From positions 1 to 64,000 of IMG/VR virus record IMGVR_UViG_3300032116_015700: a stretch of 64,000 bases of DNA. The stretch is one strand, 5' to 3'. The translations under genes were made by a program, and so were the position numbers. Each line of letters starts with the position of its first letter. The stretch's first letter is position 1. A model generated the notes under the pieces. That model was not told the origin of the DNA and searched no databases. It was given only the letters and a program-made list of their open reading frames with translations. This DNA comes from a virus. Positions 8,263 to 17,262 of the stretch are shown piece after piece.

Positions 8263-9384
8263 TTAATCACCGATTACTTCCGAGTCTGTCACCAAACTAT
8301 CAGTATCCAATGAATCTTTTTTGTATTGTGAAATTGTTGCTTCGCAAATCCTTTTATAGATTTGCTCTTTTACTTCATTGTTAGCATCTAACGTTGAAGG
8401 AAAATCTTTGGATTGAAATTTAATCACTTCGCCAGTATCAATATCAGTATATTCATACCAAGCTCCTGATTGTTTTACAATACCATTGTCCTTCATTATT
8501 GCTAACCAAGCTCCATAGTTATCAATACCTCTGTCAAAGAAAATATCAAAATCAGCGGAACGTAACGGAGGTCCCATCCTATTCTTTACTACTTGACAAC
8601 GTACTTTGATACCTACGATTCTCTCATTACCATTCTCCTTAGCCTTAATCGTTCCCATACTCTTTAATCTTAAACGAACCGATGCGTGGAAAGCGATTGC
8701 TTTACCACCAGAAGTTGTCCAAGGGTCAGAGAATGGCATTGCGTTCATCTTCTGTCTTAATTGATTTGTGAAAACCAATGTGATTTTCTGTCTACCAATT
8801 AAGTTAGTGATTTTACGCATTGCTTTTGAGATTATGATTGCCTTATCGGTAGCGTAACCATCTTTACCATAATCAGCTTCCATTTCTTTTTCAGTAGATG
8901 CGGCGGCAACGGAATCCACCACAATCGTTACATACTTATCTTTGGATTGCGTTCTTACTTTTTCAATGATTGTTTCGGTGTACTCAAAACATTGCTCAAC
9001 AGTCTCAGCTGCTACATACAACATTTTAGATACATCAACTCCGATAGCTTCCAAGAACTCTCTACTTACGGCATTTTCAGTATCAATCAAAACAGCTATA
9101 CCACCTAACTTTTGTGTTTCGGCAAGTAAGTGTGCTGATAATAATGATTTACCGCTTTGTTCAAGTCCTGTCACTTCGGTAATTCTACCAACAGGCAAAC
9201 CACCATAAGGTCTATTGGAAATAGCAACGTCCAACAACGATGCTCCGGTTGAAATCCAACCATCTACATTTGTGGGTGCTTCATCAGAATCCAAAAAGAA
9301 TGCTACTCTTTGGTCTTTTGATTGTTTGTTTAGTGATTCGGCGAGCACTGCTGCCAAATCAACTTCTTTAGTTGCTTTTGCCAT
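8263..9384 (-). CDS. uvsX: UvsX/RecA-type recombinase
   Basis: 373 aa. Walker A is GLEQSGKS at 73-80. The context ISTGASLLDVAISNRPYGGLPVGRITEV is closer to phage UvsX than to bacterial RecA. Walker B is TIVVDSVAA, and loop 2 includes FTNQLRQKM before TTSGGKAIAFHASVR. It should form filaments on single-stranded DNA for strand exchange and recombination-dependent replication. It lies between the ssDNA-binding protein and the 5' exonuclease, a compact replication-recombination cassette. Confidence 0.92.
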   Translation of the reverse strand: MAKATKEVDLAAVLAESLNKQSKDQRVAFFLDSDEAPTNVDGWISTGASLLDVAISNRPYGGLPVGRITEVTGLEQSGKSLLSAHLLAETQKLGGIAVLIDTENAVSREFLEAIGVDVSKMLYVAAETVEQCFEYTETIIEKVRTQSKDKYVTIVVDSVAAASTEKEMEADYGKDGYATDKAIIISKAMRKITNLIGRQKITLVFTNQLRQKMNAMPFSDPWTTSGGKAIAFHASVRLRLKSMGTIKAKENGNERIVGIKVRCQVVKNRMGPPLRSADFDIFFDRGIDNYGAWLAIMKDNGIVKQSGAWYEYTDIDTGEVIKFQSKDFPSTLDANNEVKEQIYKRICEATISQYKKDSLDTDSLVTDSEVIGD

Positions 9385-9401
9385 ATTCTTTATAACTTAT
9401 T

Positions 9402-10217
9402 TTATGAATTGAAAAGGTCATCAAATGCCGCTGCTACATCATCTAATTTCTTAGCTGGTGCTGGTTTTGATGGAGTTGTATCAAATGGTGCTTCTTCCTC
9501 ATCTTTAGCGGTTGAAGAAAGAGTTTCAGCTGATGCTGATTTCTCATCTTCAGATGCGCCACCTGATGGGTTCAACCAACCTTCTAATACATTCTTCAAT
9601 TCTGCATAAGTTAATTCAGAATAAAGTTCGGTGATTTCCTTTTGTTCGTTAAGGAATTTGTCATTCTCAGCTTTAGTTGCTGCTAATGGTGTTTCTTTTG
9701 GTTTAACACGAATTGTTGTTACAGGGTAAGAAGTACCACTGTCTTCTGCGGATACAACTTCAACAGTAATATCTCTACCACTTTCTGGATCGGTAATATC
9801 GCCATAATCAGCGTCAGCCATATAACCAAGAATCTCTTGATATACGGTCTTACCAAAGCCCCAAAAACGAACACCTTCACCTTCTTCACCTCTTACCAAT
9901 ACTGGTACGAAAGTACGAAGTTTCGGCTCCATTTTCTTAGCAGCTTTCCAATCTTCCTTATCACCCATTCTTTTAAGTTTATCAGCAAACTCAACTATTG
10001 GGTCAGGTCTGCCAAAACTCATTGGAGATAAGTAAGTTTTGTTGTTGATGTTGTAGTGAAAATAAAGTTCAATAAAAGGATTCTCTTTATTGAATTTGTA
10101 CGGCACCAATCTGATTGTGTGTTTGCCTGGTGCTGGCTTCCAAAGTTCTACAGTTGTTCTTTGGGTGTTCTGCAGTTTGTTAAGTCTGCTCTTAATTGCG
10201 TCTAAATTAATTGCCAT
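9402..10217 (-). CDS. Single-stranded DNA-binding protein (T4 gp32-like)
   Basis: 271 aa. The N-terminal segment LDAIKSRLNKLQNTQRTT resembles the gp32 basic self-association region. The core has aromatic-rich strands (VELWKPAPGKHTIRLVPYKF, FIELYFHYNI, RFWGFGKTVYQEI) as expected for an OB fold. The end is an acidic tail with alternating D/E and a final DDVAAAFDDLFNS, the partner-binding tail. The gp32 zinc cysteines are absent. Two class A promoters and one class B box lie upstream, so it may be transcribed both early and late, fitting a protein needed in large amounts. Confidence 0.85.
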   Translation of the reverse strand: MAINLDAIKSRLNKLQNTQRTTVELWKPAPGKHTIRLVPYKFNKENPFIELYFHYNINNKTYLSPMSFGRPDPIVEFADKLKRMGDKEDWKAAKKMEPKLRTFVPVLVRGEEGEGVRFWGFGKTVYQEILGYMADADYGDITDPESGRDITVEVVSAEDSGTSYPVTTIRVKPKETPLAATKAENDKFLNEQKEITELYSELTYAELKNVLEGWLNPSGGASEDEKSASAETLSSTAKDEEEAPFDTTPSKPAPAKKLDDVAAAFDDLFNS

Positions 10218-10287
10218 GTCTTTTAAGTTTTAAGCGTTTAAGTTTTATGGTTTTATTTAAGTGTCTTTCCTACACTTCCGTTACACA

Positions 10288-10295
10288 TATAAATA
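10288..10295 (-). promoter_or_regulatory. Class B box before the ssDNA-binding gene
   Basis: TATTTATA on the coding strand, about 70 bases above the ATG and just below the nearer class A promoter. It could add late transcription. The distance is longer than at other class B sites, so this one is less certain. Confidence 0.4.
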
Positions 10296-10306
10296 TAAAG
10301 GAGATA

Positions 10307-10337
10307 CAAATATACAACAAGTTTTTGATATTACCAA
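10307..10337 (-). promoter_or_regulatory. Class A promoter 1 for ssDNA-binding gene
   Basis: ATTTGG (TTG at 10337-10335), 20-base spacer, TATATTTG (10314-10307). The gene starts about 90 bases downstream. Confidence 0.72.
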
Positions 10338-10375
10338 ATCTTTTTTTGATGTATTTTTGATTGATTTTGATGTAA

Positions 10376-10406
10376 CAAATATAGGTAAAATTTGTGACAA
10401 TTCCAA
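10376..10406 (-). promoter_or_regulatory. Class A promoter 2 for ssDNA-binding gene
   Basis: TTTGG (TTG at 10406-10404), 20-base spacer, TATATTTG (10383-10376). It is in tandem with the promoter at 10307-10337, and its -33 element abuts the T-tract of the preceding terminator. Confidence 0.7.
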
Positions 10407-10440
10407 ATAAAAAAGGGAGAATTTTTAGTTTCTCCCTTTT
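10405..10440 (-). terminator. Intrinsic terminator
   Basis: An 11-base perfect stem (AAAAGGGAGAA / TTCTCCCTTTT), eight-base loop, then TTTTTTATTT on the coding strand. It ends the unit of the gene at 10444-10920. The stem is flanked by T-rich sequence on both sides. Confidence 0.85.
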
Positions 10441-10443
10441 GTT

Positions 10444-10920
10444 TTATTTTTTAATCATTGATGTAAGTTTGGTTGAACTTTCTTCAATATCATCATCTCT
10501 ATGATTCCATACTTTATTTTTGTCATCATATCGGTAACCTAAACCGATTGCTGCATCTGCAAATCCTTCTTCATCAAAATCATCGCTACCAAATTCTCCG
10601 AAATCATATCCCATATCATACAATGCATCGTATAATTCCTCATCACTTTGTCCATCTATTGATGCATCCGAGTCAGCTTGAGGAGCTTCACCGCCTCTAT
10701 CTTTTGCATAATCTCCACCAAACATATCATTTGGTTTAGTATCTACGTTAGGCTCATCACCTTTTTTAGCTTTAGGGTCTTCATGAGAACCAGCTTTTAA
10801 TGCTGCATCTTTAGCCTGTTGTGTTTTGAAATAAACAAGTTTGCCAGTTTTTTTACTTCTAGCTACCAATTTAGGGTCTATGTTAGCCTCTATTAGTTCT
10901 TTTAATCTGATATTTGCCAT
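10444..10920 (-). CDS. Acidic protein of unknown function
   Basis: 158 aa. An N-terminal basic part (LVARSKKTGKLVYFKTQQAKDAALKAGSHE) is followed by a strongly acidic half rich in D, E and G (DEELYDALYDMGYDFGEFGSDDFDEEGF). The first part resembles a short segment found at the ends of several large phage structural proteins. I do not recognise the protein. It has its own class A promoter 20 bases above the ATG and a strong terminator directly after the stop, so it is a single-gene unit. Confidence 0.7.
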   Translation of the reverse strand: MANIRLKELIEANIDPKLVARSKKTGKLVYFKTQQAKDAALKAGSHEDPKAKKGDEPNVDTKPNDMFGGDYAKDRGGEAPQADSDASIDGQSDEELYDALYDMGYDFGEFGSDDFDEEGFADAAIGLGYRYDDKNKVWNHRDDDIEESSTKLTSMIKK

Positions 10921-10940
10921 CTATGTTCTATTATATTTTA

Positions 10941-10971
10941 TAAATATACGAAATTTTATTTAAACTTCCAA
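10941..10971 (-). promoter_or_regulatory. Class A promoter for the acidic protein
   Basis: ATTTGG (TTG at 10971-10969), 20-base spacer, TATATTTA (10948-10941). The -33 element lies next to the stop codon of the endolysin gene. Confidence 0.65.
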
Positions 10972-10972
10972 A

Positions 10973-11806
10973 TTATGCTAATAAGTGATAGTATTCCTTA
11001 AAGTGTTTTATTCGGTCTGCCAATCCAATAGTTCCACCATTTACTCTTTTTGTGATTGATGTTACTACGGCATCGGTTGCACCACCATCAGCCATTATGT
11101 GTAATTTATTCTTATTAAAGAACCATGCTGCTGAAAGTAAAGCGTATTTAGATGCTACTACATCAGGATTAGATGGAATATCTTCACCGATTGCTTTACC
11201 AAATGCTGTATAGTTATCCTTTCCTGTCAATTGAATATATCCTCTTCCGCGAAACTTATATCCTTCACCACTTCCCTCATCACCATTACCCATACGAGAT
11301 GCATATACTTTGTTTGCAATCTTTTGTGGGTTTCTTTGATATGCGTTTGCAATAGCTTCAGTTGGGAAATACTTTTTGAATATACCCATTAAACCTTTTG
11401 CTGAATAGTTTAAGTTTTCTTGCGTTGCTTTGAATCCACCACTCTCATGTCCGCATTGTGCCAAAAAGTGTGCCAATCTCAATGGAGTGTTGATTTGGAA
11501 TTTAGCTGCAGTATCAGGAATCATTGCAATTACCGCATCAGGAATATGTCCTTTAAGTTTATCTAACTTCAATCCACCAACAGGTGTTATTGGAGCCGGT
11601 GGCGGTGGCGGTGGAGTATTCTCACCCATAATCATCGCCCAAGTTTTATCACCAACAATACCATCAGCAGGAAGTCCGTGCTTAGCTTGAAATTCTTTTA
11701 CTGCTTGTTCAGTTTTAGGTCCAAAATTAGTAACTGCTGGGGAAATACCTAATTTCTCCTGCATTAATTTTACATTTTCGTTATTATCACCTTTTTTTAA
11801 TAACAT
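10973..11806 (-). CDS. Endolysin: peptidoglycan-binding domain plus GH19 lysozyme/chitinase
   Basis: 277 aa from the ATG at 11806. The N-terminal ~65 residues form a PG_binding_1 domain (GDNNENVKLMQEKLG... GPKTEQAVKEFQAKHGLPADGIVGDKTW). A proline hinge follows (PPPPPPAP), then a GH19-type domain with FLAQCGHESGGF, where the glutamate is the likely acid, and FRGRGYIQLTGKDNY. It degrades the cell wall at lysis. A longer frame exists to 11860, but that would overlap the preceding gene and adds nothing typical, so I use 11806, seven bases after the previous stop. No signal peptide is seen, so a holin is presumably encoded elsewhere. Confidence 0.88.
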   Translation of the reverse strand: MLLKKGDNNENVKLMQEKLGISPAVTNFGPKTEQAVKEFQAKHGLPADGIVGDKTWAMIMGENTPPPPPPAPITPVGGLKLDKLKGHIPDAVIAMIPDTAAKFQINTPLRLAHFLAQCGHESGGFKATQENLNYSAKGLMGIFKKYFPTEAIANAYQRNPQKIANKVYASRMGNGDEGSGEGYKFRGRGYIQLTGKDNYTAFGKAIGEDIPSNPDVVASKYALLSAAWFFNKNKLHIMADGGATDAVVTSITKRVNGGTIGLADRIKHFKEYYHLLA

Positions 11807-11813
11807 CGTGAAA

Positions 11814-12242
11814 TTATTTAGTTTCGTTAGATATAACTTCTTTACCATCACCAAAATCAATTACTTCAAAAACTCTTGTTTGAATTTTTTTAGTTCCTTC
11901 AGCGTTGGTTAATATGATTGAATTTTTGAATTTCTGCCAATTAATTACAAATGAATTATCTAGCACCCCACCATTTTCCTCTTTTACCAATTCGTTTAGG
12001 GCGTTAATTGTATATAATGTATTTGATTCTTTCTTTCTATGAATTAGAATAGTATTTTCCAACGGAGTATCCGGTTGGAATGCTGTATCTATATTGTACG
12101 TGATAAACAATTCATCTAAATTCGCCTTATTTTGGAGAATATAAATGTAATTATAAACGATGTGGTAAGTTTCTCTTATTAGTTGTAATGTATTTTGTAA
12201 CTCACCTTTCGTTGTAAACGTACATAATAACTGTGTTTTCAT
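11814..12242 (-). CDS. Hypothetical protein, 142 aa
   Basis: A 142-aa protein with alternating helix and strand segments, including an N-terminal CTFTTKGELQNTLQLIRETYHIVYNYIYIL and a C-terminal RVFEVIDFGDGKEV. I do not recognise a family. It is followed by the endolysin seven bases later. A class B box lies 30 bases above the ATG, so it may head a late unit with the endolysin. Confidence 0.6.
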   Translation of the reverse strand: MKTQLLCTFTTKGELQNTLQLIRETYHIVYNYIYILQNKANLDELFITYNIDTAFQPDTPLENTILIHRKKESNTLYTINALNELVKEENGGVLDNSFVINWQKFKNSIILTNAEGTKKIQTRVFEVIDFGDGKEVISNETK

Positions 12243-12272
12243 CCTCGTTTTCCCTTTTTCTTTTTAATCAAC

Positions 12273-12280
12273 TATAAATA
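12273..12280 (-). promoter_or_regulatory. Class B box
   Basis: GATATTTATAG on the coding strand, 30 bases above the ATG of the 142-aa protein that precedes the endolysin. No TTG partner at 20 bases. Confidence 0.5.
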
Positions 12281-12311
12281 TCAAAAAAGGGTTCAAAGGG
12301 TATTTTTACAA

Positions 12312-15300
12312 TTATCTCTTTATAGGTTCAATGTGAGATGAATTTGCATTGTTCAAAGAAAGGTACTTACATTCTTTACCGGTTGCCGCAATACCAGGAT
12401 CATAAGACCATCCCATACCACTCAATGTAGTTACACCATCAATTGTTTCATGTCTTGGGTCACCCTTTTTAGGATATACGGTTCTCAAATTACCAAACAA
12501 TTGATAATCCATATCATTGTTATTCAATGTTTCAGCGATTGCACCCATTTTACACCACATTCCACACTGTTTTTTATAATTTTCGTAATTTGCTTTTTGT
12601 TCTTTATCCGTCTTACCAAAGCACTGCTTAAAGTTTTTAAATGGAACTTTCTTTTCCACTTTTGCAGCCATTCTTGCAGCCTGTTCTTCACCTTCCATTT
12701 GAATTTCAGTTATTTGTTCTTCGGTAAGAATACCAGCTTTTTTAGCTCTTTCTAATACCGAATTTAACTCAGCTTCTTTAGCATCAATTTCTTCTTTACT
12801 CTTAACTCTGTTCTCTTCGCCAGGTGTAAATGACCATTTGTATGTATCAAATAATGTTAATATTTCTTTTTGTGTATCAAAGTTTTTATGTTTTCTATAT
12901 CTAGTCATAAGTACTTTATCATACCCCGCACTAGCACCACCTTTTTCGTATTTTACCGATAATCCACCTTCAATCAAAGATGTTGAAATAATATTTTGGA
13001 AATTATTTGCAATTGCTTCAGCAGGAGATTCACCTTTCTTCATTCTTATTTCTTGAGAAGGTTTATAAGTTACAATGTCAGTAACTTTCCAATTTGATGC
13101 AGATGGCATGAATCCCGCATACCCTTGTCCCAATTTAACCATAAAGTCAAATATCTCTTGCATATCAGGAACACCTGCTCTAAATTCCGGATTGGCGTTC
13201 ATCAACTTTGCAATTGCATCTATTTCTTCTTGCATTCTTTCAGGTGAGATACCATTATACGGATTTGAAATGTTTTTTATAAGATTAAGTACATTTTTTG
13301 CATCAGGTGGAATTTTACCTTTAAAGAATTTGCCAAAATCTGCATTTAATTTATTAAACATCATTTTTTTAATACTTTCAATGGTATTTTTTCTACCATC
13401 GGATGTATCAGTATCATATCCAAAATCAATAGTTTCAATATCTTCTTGAGAAGCAATAAATTCTACATATTCATTGTGCCTTTTTATTGCAATCAAAGTT
13501 TTACGAACTTCTTCTTCAGGATTAGTAATACCTCTTTTTTTAAATTGGTCTAACAATTCTTTTTCATCTGGCTCTGGGTATCTTTTAAATACAGTATTAC
13601 CAATTTTACAACTTTGTGTTTTACCATCTTTATCTTTTTCTATACCTTCTACTTTAATCGGTTTTCTATCACGAGTTAAATTACTTGCAACCATTGATTT
13701 TTTTCTAACAGCATGTCCTGCATCAAATATTTCATTTCTTTCCAAATATTCATTAAAAGAATCTCTATCTTCAATACCTTTACCCAATTCTACTTTAATG
13801 TGTGTTTTGAATTCACCTTTAGCCGGTGCAAAATATATTTTTGGGTCAGATGTAGCTGGGAATGTTACCCAATCACTTGCAAATCTTCTTTCTGCTTTTG
13901 TTAATTCCTCTCCTCTTAACGCTTTACCAACAATACCAAATAAAACCTTTTTTTCATCTTTGTTCATTGGTAGTTTACTAATAACAGTATTTACATCCTT
14001 TAGTTTATCCTGCACTTTTTTCTTTGAAAAGAAAGCATCATCTTCTTCCATTTTGTTAGAAATTTTACCAGATGGTGCTGCTTTTGGTTTTGGTGTAGGA
14101 ACAGACGTTGGTTTGGTTTTTTTATCTTTAGCCAATGCAGCCTTTTCTCTGCTTGCTCTTGCTTGTAAATCTTTGTCTTGAGCAACTGTCTTTATTGGTG
14201 CAGGTTTTTTACCTTTTACCGGTGGGGTTGTTGTTTGATTTTTTGCAGCTTTTTCTTTAGATGTTAATGCTCTAAAAGTTCCACGATCTGATTTGTGGGT
14301 TATCTCACCATCAGGTTGTTTTGAATAATACCCACCACCTCTATGGTAATAGCCAGGATGTTCTTTAGATGGACTAGCTTTTATATTAGGTTTAGCTTCT
14401 CTAATAAATTCTGCAATAATTCCCTCTATAAGAGAATCAATCATTGGAAAAAGTTCTTCTTTCATTTCAGTTTTTTCTTTTTTATTTCTTTGTCTCCACA
14501 TATCAACGTGAGAGTTGCCAACCGGTGCAATTACTTTGTATCCTTCAGCTTCAGCTTCTTTAATTTTTCTATCTAATTCCTTTTGGCGGAATCCATTATA
14601 TGTTTGTTGTGCTTTACTTATTTCCGTTTCACCATATCCATCATCATCTCTATAATTAAGTTGATATAAATCTTCTTTTTGCCCATCAGTTAAATTATTC
14701 CAATCCACATCACCATCAAATTCCGAACTTCCACCTTTTTTAGCTTGGTCTATTAACCATGCTTTACCCTCATCATCTAAATAATCATCAGGCTTCATAT
14801 TTTCATCCGGCCCATCCTGTCCATACATATTAGCCCATATAGCAGCTTTAGCTTTAGATTTACTTCCGCCTAACGTTTTACCAACTTCATCAAATATAGG
14901 AGAAGTATCATCCAATACATTTGCGTTTTCATCCCAACTACTTTCGTTTGAGTTAGTAAAATGATTTTTTACTGCATCTCTAATTTCAGCTTGCTCTCCT
15001 GATAATTCTAAATTACCTTCAGAATCTTTACTCATTCCACCTTCACCAACAAACATTACTTTTGTATCTTTTGGAAGTGATGTGATTTGATTAATTGTTT
15101 CTTTTGTACTTTCATTATCAGCACCATGTTCAACACCAATAATCATAGAACCATTATCGGTTGTTTCAATATCCAAAGATTCACCCTTTGCTGTTTTTCT
15201 ATCTTTAAGGGAGTTTACAACGTCTTCAGATTCTTTTTGTGTTAATTGTTTTGGTTCTTCTGCAGGTACATCTTCTTTGTTAGCATCTGCTTTCTTAGCA

Positions 15301-16616
15301 GCAATACCCATATCTTCTGCAAACTTATTACACATAGGAATTGCATCTTTAATATCCTGGTCAATCACTTGCACCTTCATAGGTATTTGAGAATCAGGAT
15401 GTGATGCGTTATATGCTGCAATTGCTGCCCATCTATGATGTCCATCAATTACAAATCCATCTCTACTAACATAAATTGGTGCAGTAATTTTTGGATGTTG
15501 TGGGTCTTGCTCTAATGCACCCATCATACCCAACACCTTTGCACCAACTAATTCATTTTGTGTTGCTTTTAATTTATCAGCAGGTACTTCGGTTTGTGAT
15601 ACTGTAATTCCTTTCTCTTTCAGCATTTCTCTAAATACTGGTTCGGTATCTACTTCGCCATCTTTATCCACCGGCATATTTTCTGCTCTTGTTCCTGGCA
15701 ACGCTTTACCTTTGAATTGTGGCATTTCTTCTCTTGGAATACCTAAATTATCATCACAATATAAGTTTGTACCAGGTACTGTTATTTGACACAAATTAAT
15801 ATTAGGTGCTTTTTCGCCTTTAGCTTTTGCATCATCAACAATTTGTTTTACCTTACTAATATCGGTATTGAATTTTTCTAAATCTTTTTTATCTATTCCA
15901 TCGGGTATATCAGATTCACCACCAAATGTATCAGGATCCGCTTCAGGTATTTCAGATTGTACATCTGCCGCTGGAATTGGATTAAATCCATCTTCTGCTT
16001 TAGGTTCTTCTTTTGGTTTTTCTTCTTCACCACTTCCTGCTAATTGAGCAAGTGTTTCTCTTTCTTTATCCAAACGAGCTCCCATAGCAGGGTCCTGTTT
16101 AGGGTCAAACATTGGTGCTGCTTTTTGAATCGGGTCCTCTTTAGGTGCAGATTCTTCACCACCATCACCTTTATCACCTTTTGGTTCCTGTGCTCCTTGT
16201 GGTTGTCCTTCTCCACCTAAATCCTTATTGATTGTATCTCTTTCTTCTGAACCTTCTGGTGGTAACATTCTTTCTGCTGCTTTACGGCCAGGATGTTCTT
16301 TTGGTAATCTTAAAAGGTTTCCAACCAATCCTTCCACATCTTCACCTTTTGCGTTTTTATATTTTACACTTTTATTTAGTACAGGATTTTTAAAATTCTT
16401 ATCCGCTTCTACTACATGCTTCTCAGGAGTTTTTCCTTTTTCAGTAAGAAGGTTTTCTACTAAATCATTCTTAATATGAGATAATCCCATTTCAGAAAGT
16501 ACAATACCCAACTCTTTTATGTGGGTTGGGTTTTTTGCATCAGGCATACCATCGTTTACTCTATACGCCCATTCAGAAATAATTTTATCAATTAATTGTA
16601 ATAAATTCATGTTCAT
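12312..16616 (-). CDS. Giant multidomain (polyvalent-type) protein with ParB-like motif
   Basis: 1434 aa. The first ~55 residues (IISEWAYRVNDGMPDAKNP... LGIVLSEMG) resemble an N-terminal segment shared by several marine phage proteins. After an acidic low-complexity region, a ParB/Srx-type active-site segment appears near residue 390 (PIYVSRDGFVIDGHHRWAAIAAY). Further on there is a region with VMFVGEGGMSKDSEGN and VIAPVGNSHVDMW, a proline/lysine linker, HPGYYHRGGGYYSKQPDGEITHKS, and a long C-terminal domain. This bead-string layout fits polyvalent or internal virion proteins injected with DNA. The function is not established. Its ATG overlaps the preceding stop in TAATG, so translation is probably coupled to the nuclease. 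Confidence 0.65.
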   Translation of the reverse strand: MNMNLLQLIDKIISEWAYRVNDGMPDAKNPTHIKELGIVLSEMGLSHIKNDLVENLLTEKGKTPEKHVVEADKNFKNPVLNKSVKYKNAKGEDVEGLVGNLLRLPKEHPGRKAAERMLPPEGSEERDTINKDLGGEGQPQGAQEPKGDKGDGGEESAPKEDPIQKAAPMFDPKQDPAMGARLDKERETLAQLAGSGEEEKPKEEPKAEDGFNPIPAADVQSEIPEADPDTFGGESDIPDGIDKKDLEKFNTDISKVKQIVDDAKAKGEKAPNINLCQITVPGTNLYCDDNLGIPREEMPQFKGKALPGTRAENMPVDKDGEVDTEPVFREMLKEKGITVSQTEVPADKLKATQNELVGAKVLGMMGALEQDPQHPKITAPIYVSRDGFVIDGHHRWAAIAAYNASHPDSQIPMKVQVIDQDIKDAIPMCNKFAEDMGIAAKKADANKEDVPAEEPKQLTQKESEDVVNSLKDRKTAKGESLDIETTDNGSMIIGVEHGADNESTKETINQITSLPKDTKVMFVGEGGMSKDSEGNLELSGEQAEIRDAVKNHFTNSNESSWDENANVLDDTSPIFDEVGKTLGGSKSKAKAAIWANMYGQDGPDENMKPDDYLDDEGKAWLIDQAKKGGSSEFDGDVDWNNLTDGQKEDLYQLNYRDDDGYGETEISKAQQTYNGFRQKELDRKIKEAEAEGYKVIAPVGNSHVDMWRQRNKKEKTEMKEELFPMIDSLIEGIIAEFIREAKPNIKASPSKEHPGYYHRGGGYYSKQPDGEITHKSDRGTFRALTSKEKAAKNQTTTPPVKGKKPAPIKTVAQDKDLQARASREKAALAKDKKTKPTSVPTPKPKAAPSGKISNKMEEDDAFFSKKKVQDKLKDVNTVISKLPMNKDEKKVLFGIVGKALRGEELTKAERRFASDWVTFPATSDPKIYFAPAKGEFKTHIKVELGKGIEDRDSFNEYLERNEIFDAGHAVRKKSMVASNLTRDRKPIKVEGIEKDKDGKTQSCKIGNTVFKRYPEPDEKELLDQFKKRGITNPEEEVRKTLIAIKRHNEYVEFIASQEDIETIDFGYDTDTSDGRKNTIESIKKMMFNKLNADFGKFFKGKIPPDAKNVLNLIKNISNPYNGISPERMQEEIDAIAKLMNANPEFRAGVPDMQEIFDFMVKLGQGYAGFMPSASNWKVTDIVTYKPSQEIRMKKGESPAEAIANNFQNIISTSLIEGGLSVKYEKGGASAGYDKVLMTRYRKHKNFDTQKEILTLFDTYKWSFTPGEENRVKSKEEIDAKEAELNSVLERAKKAGILTEEQITEIQMEGEEQAARMAAKVEKKVPFKNFKQCFGKTDKEQKANYENYKKQCGMWCKMGAIAETLNNNDMDYQLFGNLRTVYPKKGDPRHETIDGVTTLSGMGWSYDPGIAATGKECKYLSLNNANSSHIEPIKR

Positions 16617-17224
16617 TAAAATTTGTGGTCTTCCGCTTCACATATCATTTCTAATTCTTCCCAATGAAATTTTGGTCTTTCATTAAGAAATACAAAACAT
16701 TTCCATTTCTTTTGTTTTTCAAAGTAAATGTGTTTTTGTAAATGTGAAGGAATTGCTGCACCAGTTGGTACTCTTTTAACAGGAGTATCAAAGAAAACTT
16801 TTATTAAAACAGTAATTGGTTCTACATCATCCCATTTACGGATTTGTTCTTCCAACATTCTCCACTCACCTCTATTAAGATATTGATTTTGCATTATTGA
16901 ATTTAGGTATGAGAATGTTTGTTTTAAGTTCGCCTCATTATCAGAAAATGTTGCTGCAGGAGCTCCATGTCCTTTATCGTAAACATTTCCTTTGTAATCC
17001 TCACCATCCGATGTTTTGATTCCCTTTTCTGTATAGAAATCCATATGACCTCTATTCACATTTGTAGGGCGGTTTGTAGAACGATACTTAATAATTAGTG
17101 GTTGTTCTAATGATTGTGAATAAAGTATATCAAACACTTCATTCTTAACTCTCACATCGGGTAATTGTCCAAAAGATGTTAAAGAAACTAAAAGGAACGA
17201 TAATAAAACAAAGAGTTTTCTCAT
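16616..17224 (-). CDS. Secreted DNA/RNA non-specific endonuclease
   Basis: 202 aa from the ATG at 17224. It begins with a clear Sec signal peptide: MRKLF, a hydrophobic core VLLSFLLVSLTSFG, then Q. The mature part has YDKGHGAPAATFS, a variant of the DRGH active site of NUC1-type nucleases with the catalytic His, followed by a helix with conserved Asn and Trp (YLNSIMQNQYLNRGEW). It should act in the periplasm or outside the cell. A longer frame from 17290 would bury the signal peptide, so the internal start is preferred. Its stop overlaps the start of the giant protein. Confidence 0.8.
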   Translation of the reverse strand: MRKLFVLLSFLLVSLTSFGQLPDVRVKNEVFDILYSQSLEQPLIIKYRSTNRPTNVNRGHMDFYTEKGIKTSDGEDYKGNVYDKGHGAPAATFSDNEANLKQTFSYLNSIMQNQYLNRGEWRMLEEQIRKWDDVEPITVLIKVFFDTPVKRVPTGAAIPSHLQKHIYFEKQKKWKCFVFLNERPKFHWEELEMICEAEDHKF

Positions 17225-17248
17225 ATTATAGCATATTTTTGTATATAC

Positions 17249-17256
17249 TATAAATA
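17249..17256 (-). promoter_or_regulatory. Class B box before the secreted nuclease
   Basis: CATATTTATAG on the coding strand, 24 bases above the chosen ATG at 17224. This spacing also supports that start over the longer one. Confidence 0.5.
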
Positions 17257-17262
17257 TGGTGG

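Noticed and set aside
11807-11860. Longer N-terminus for the endolysin, starting at 11860
   Set aside because: It overlaps the preceding gene and adds residues unlike the family. The ATG at 11806 sits seven bases after the previous stop.
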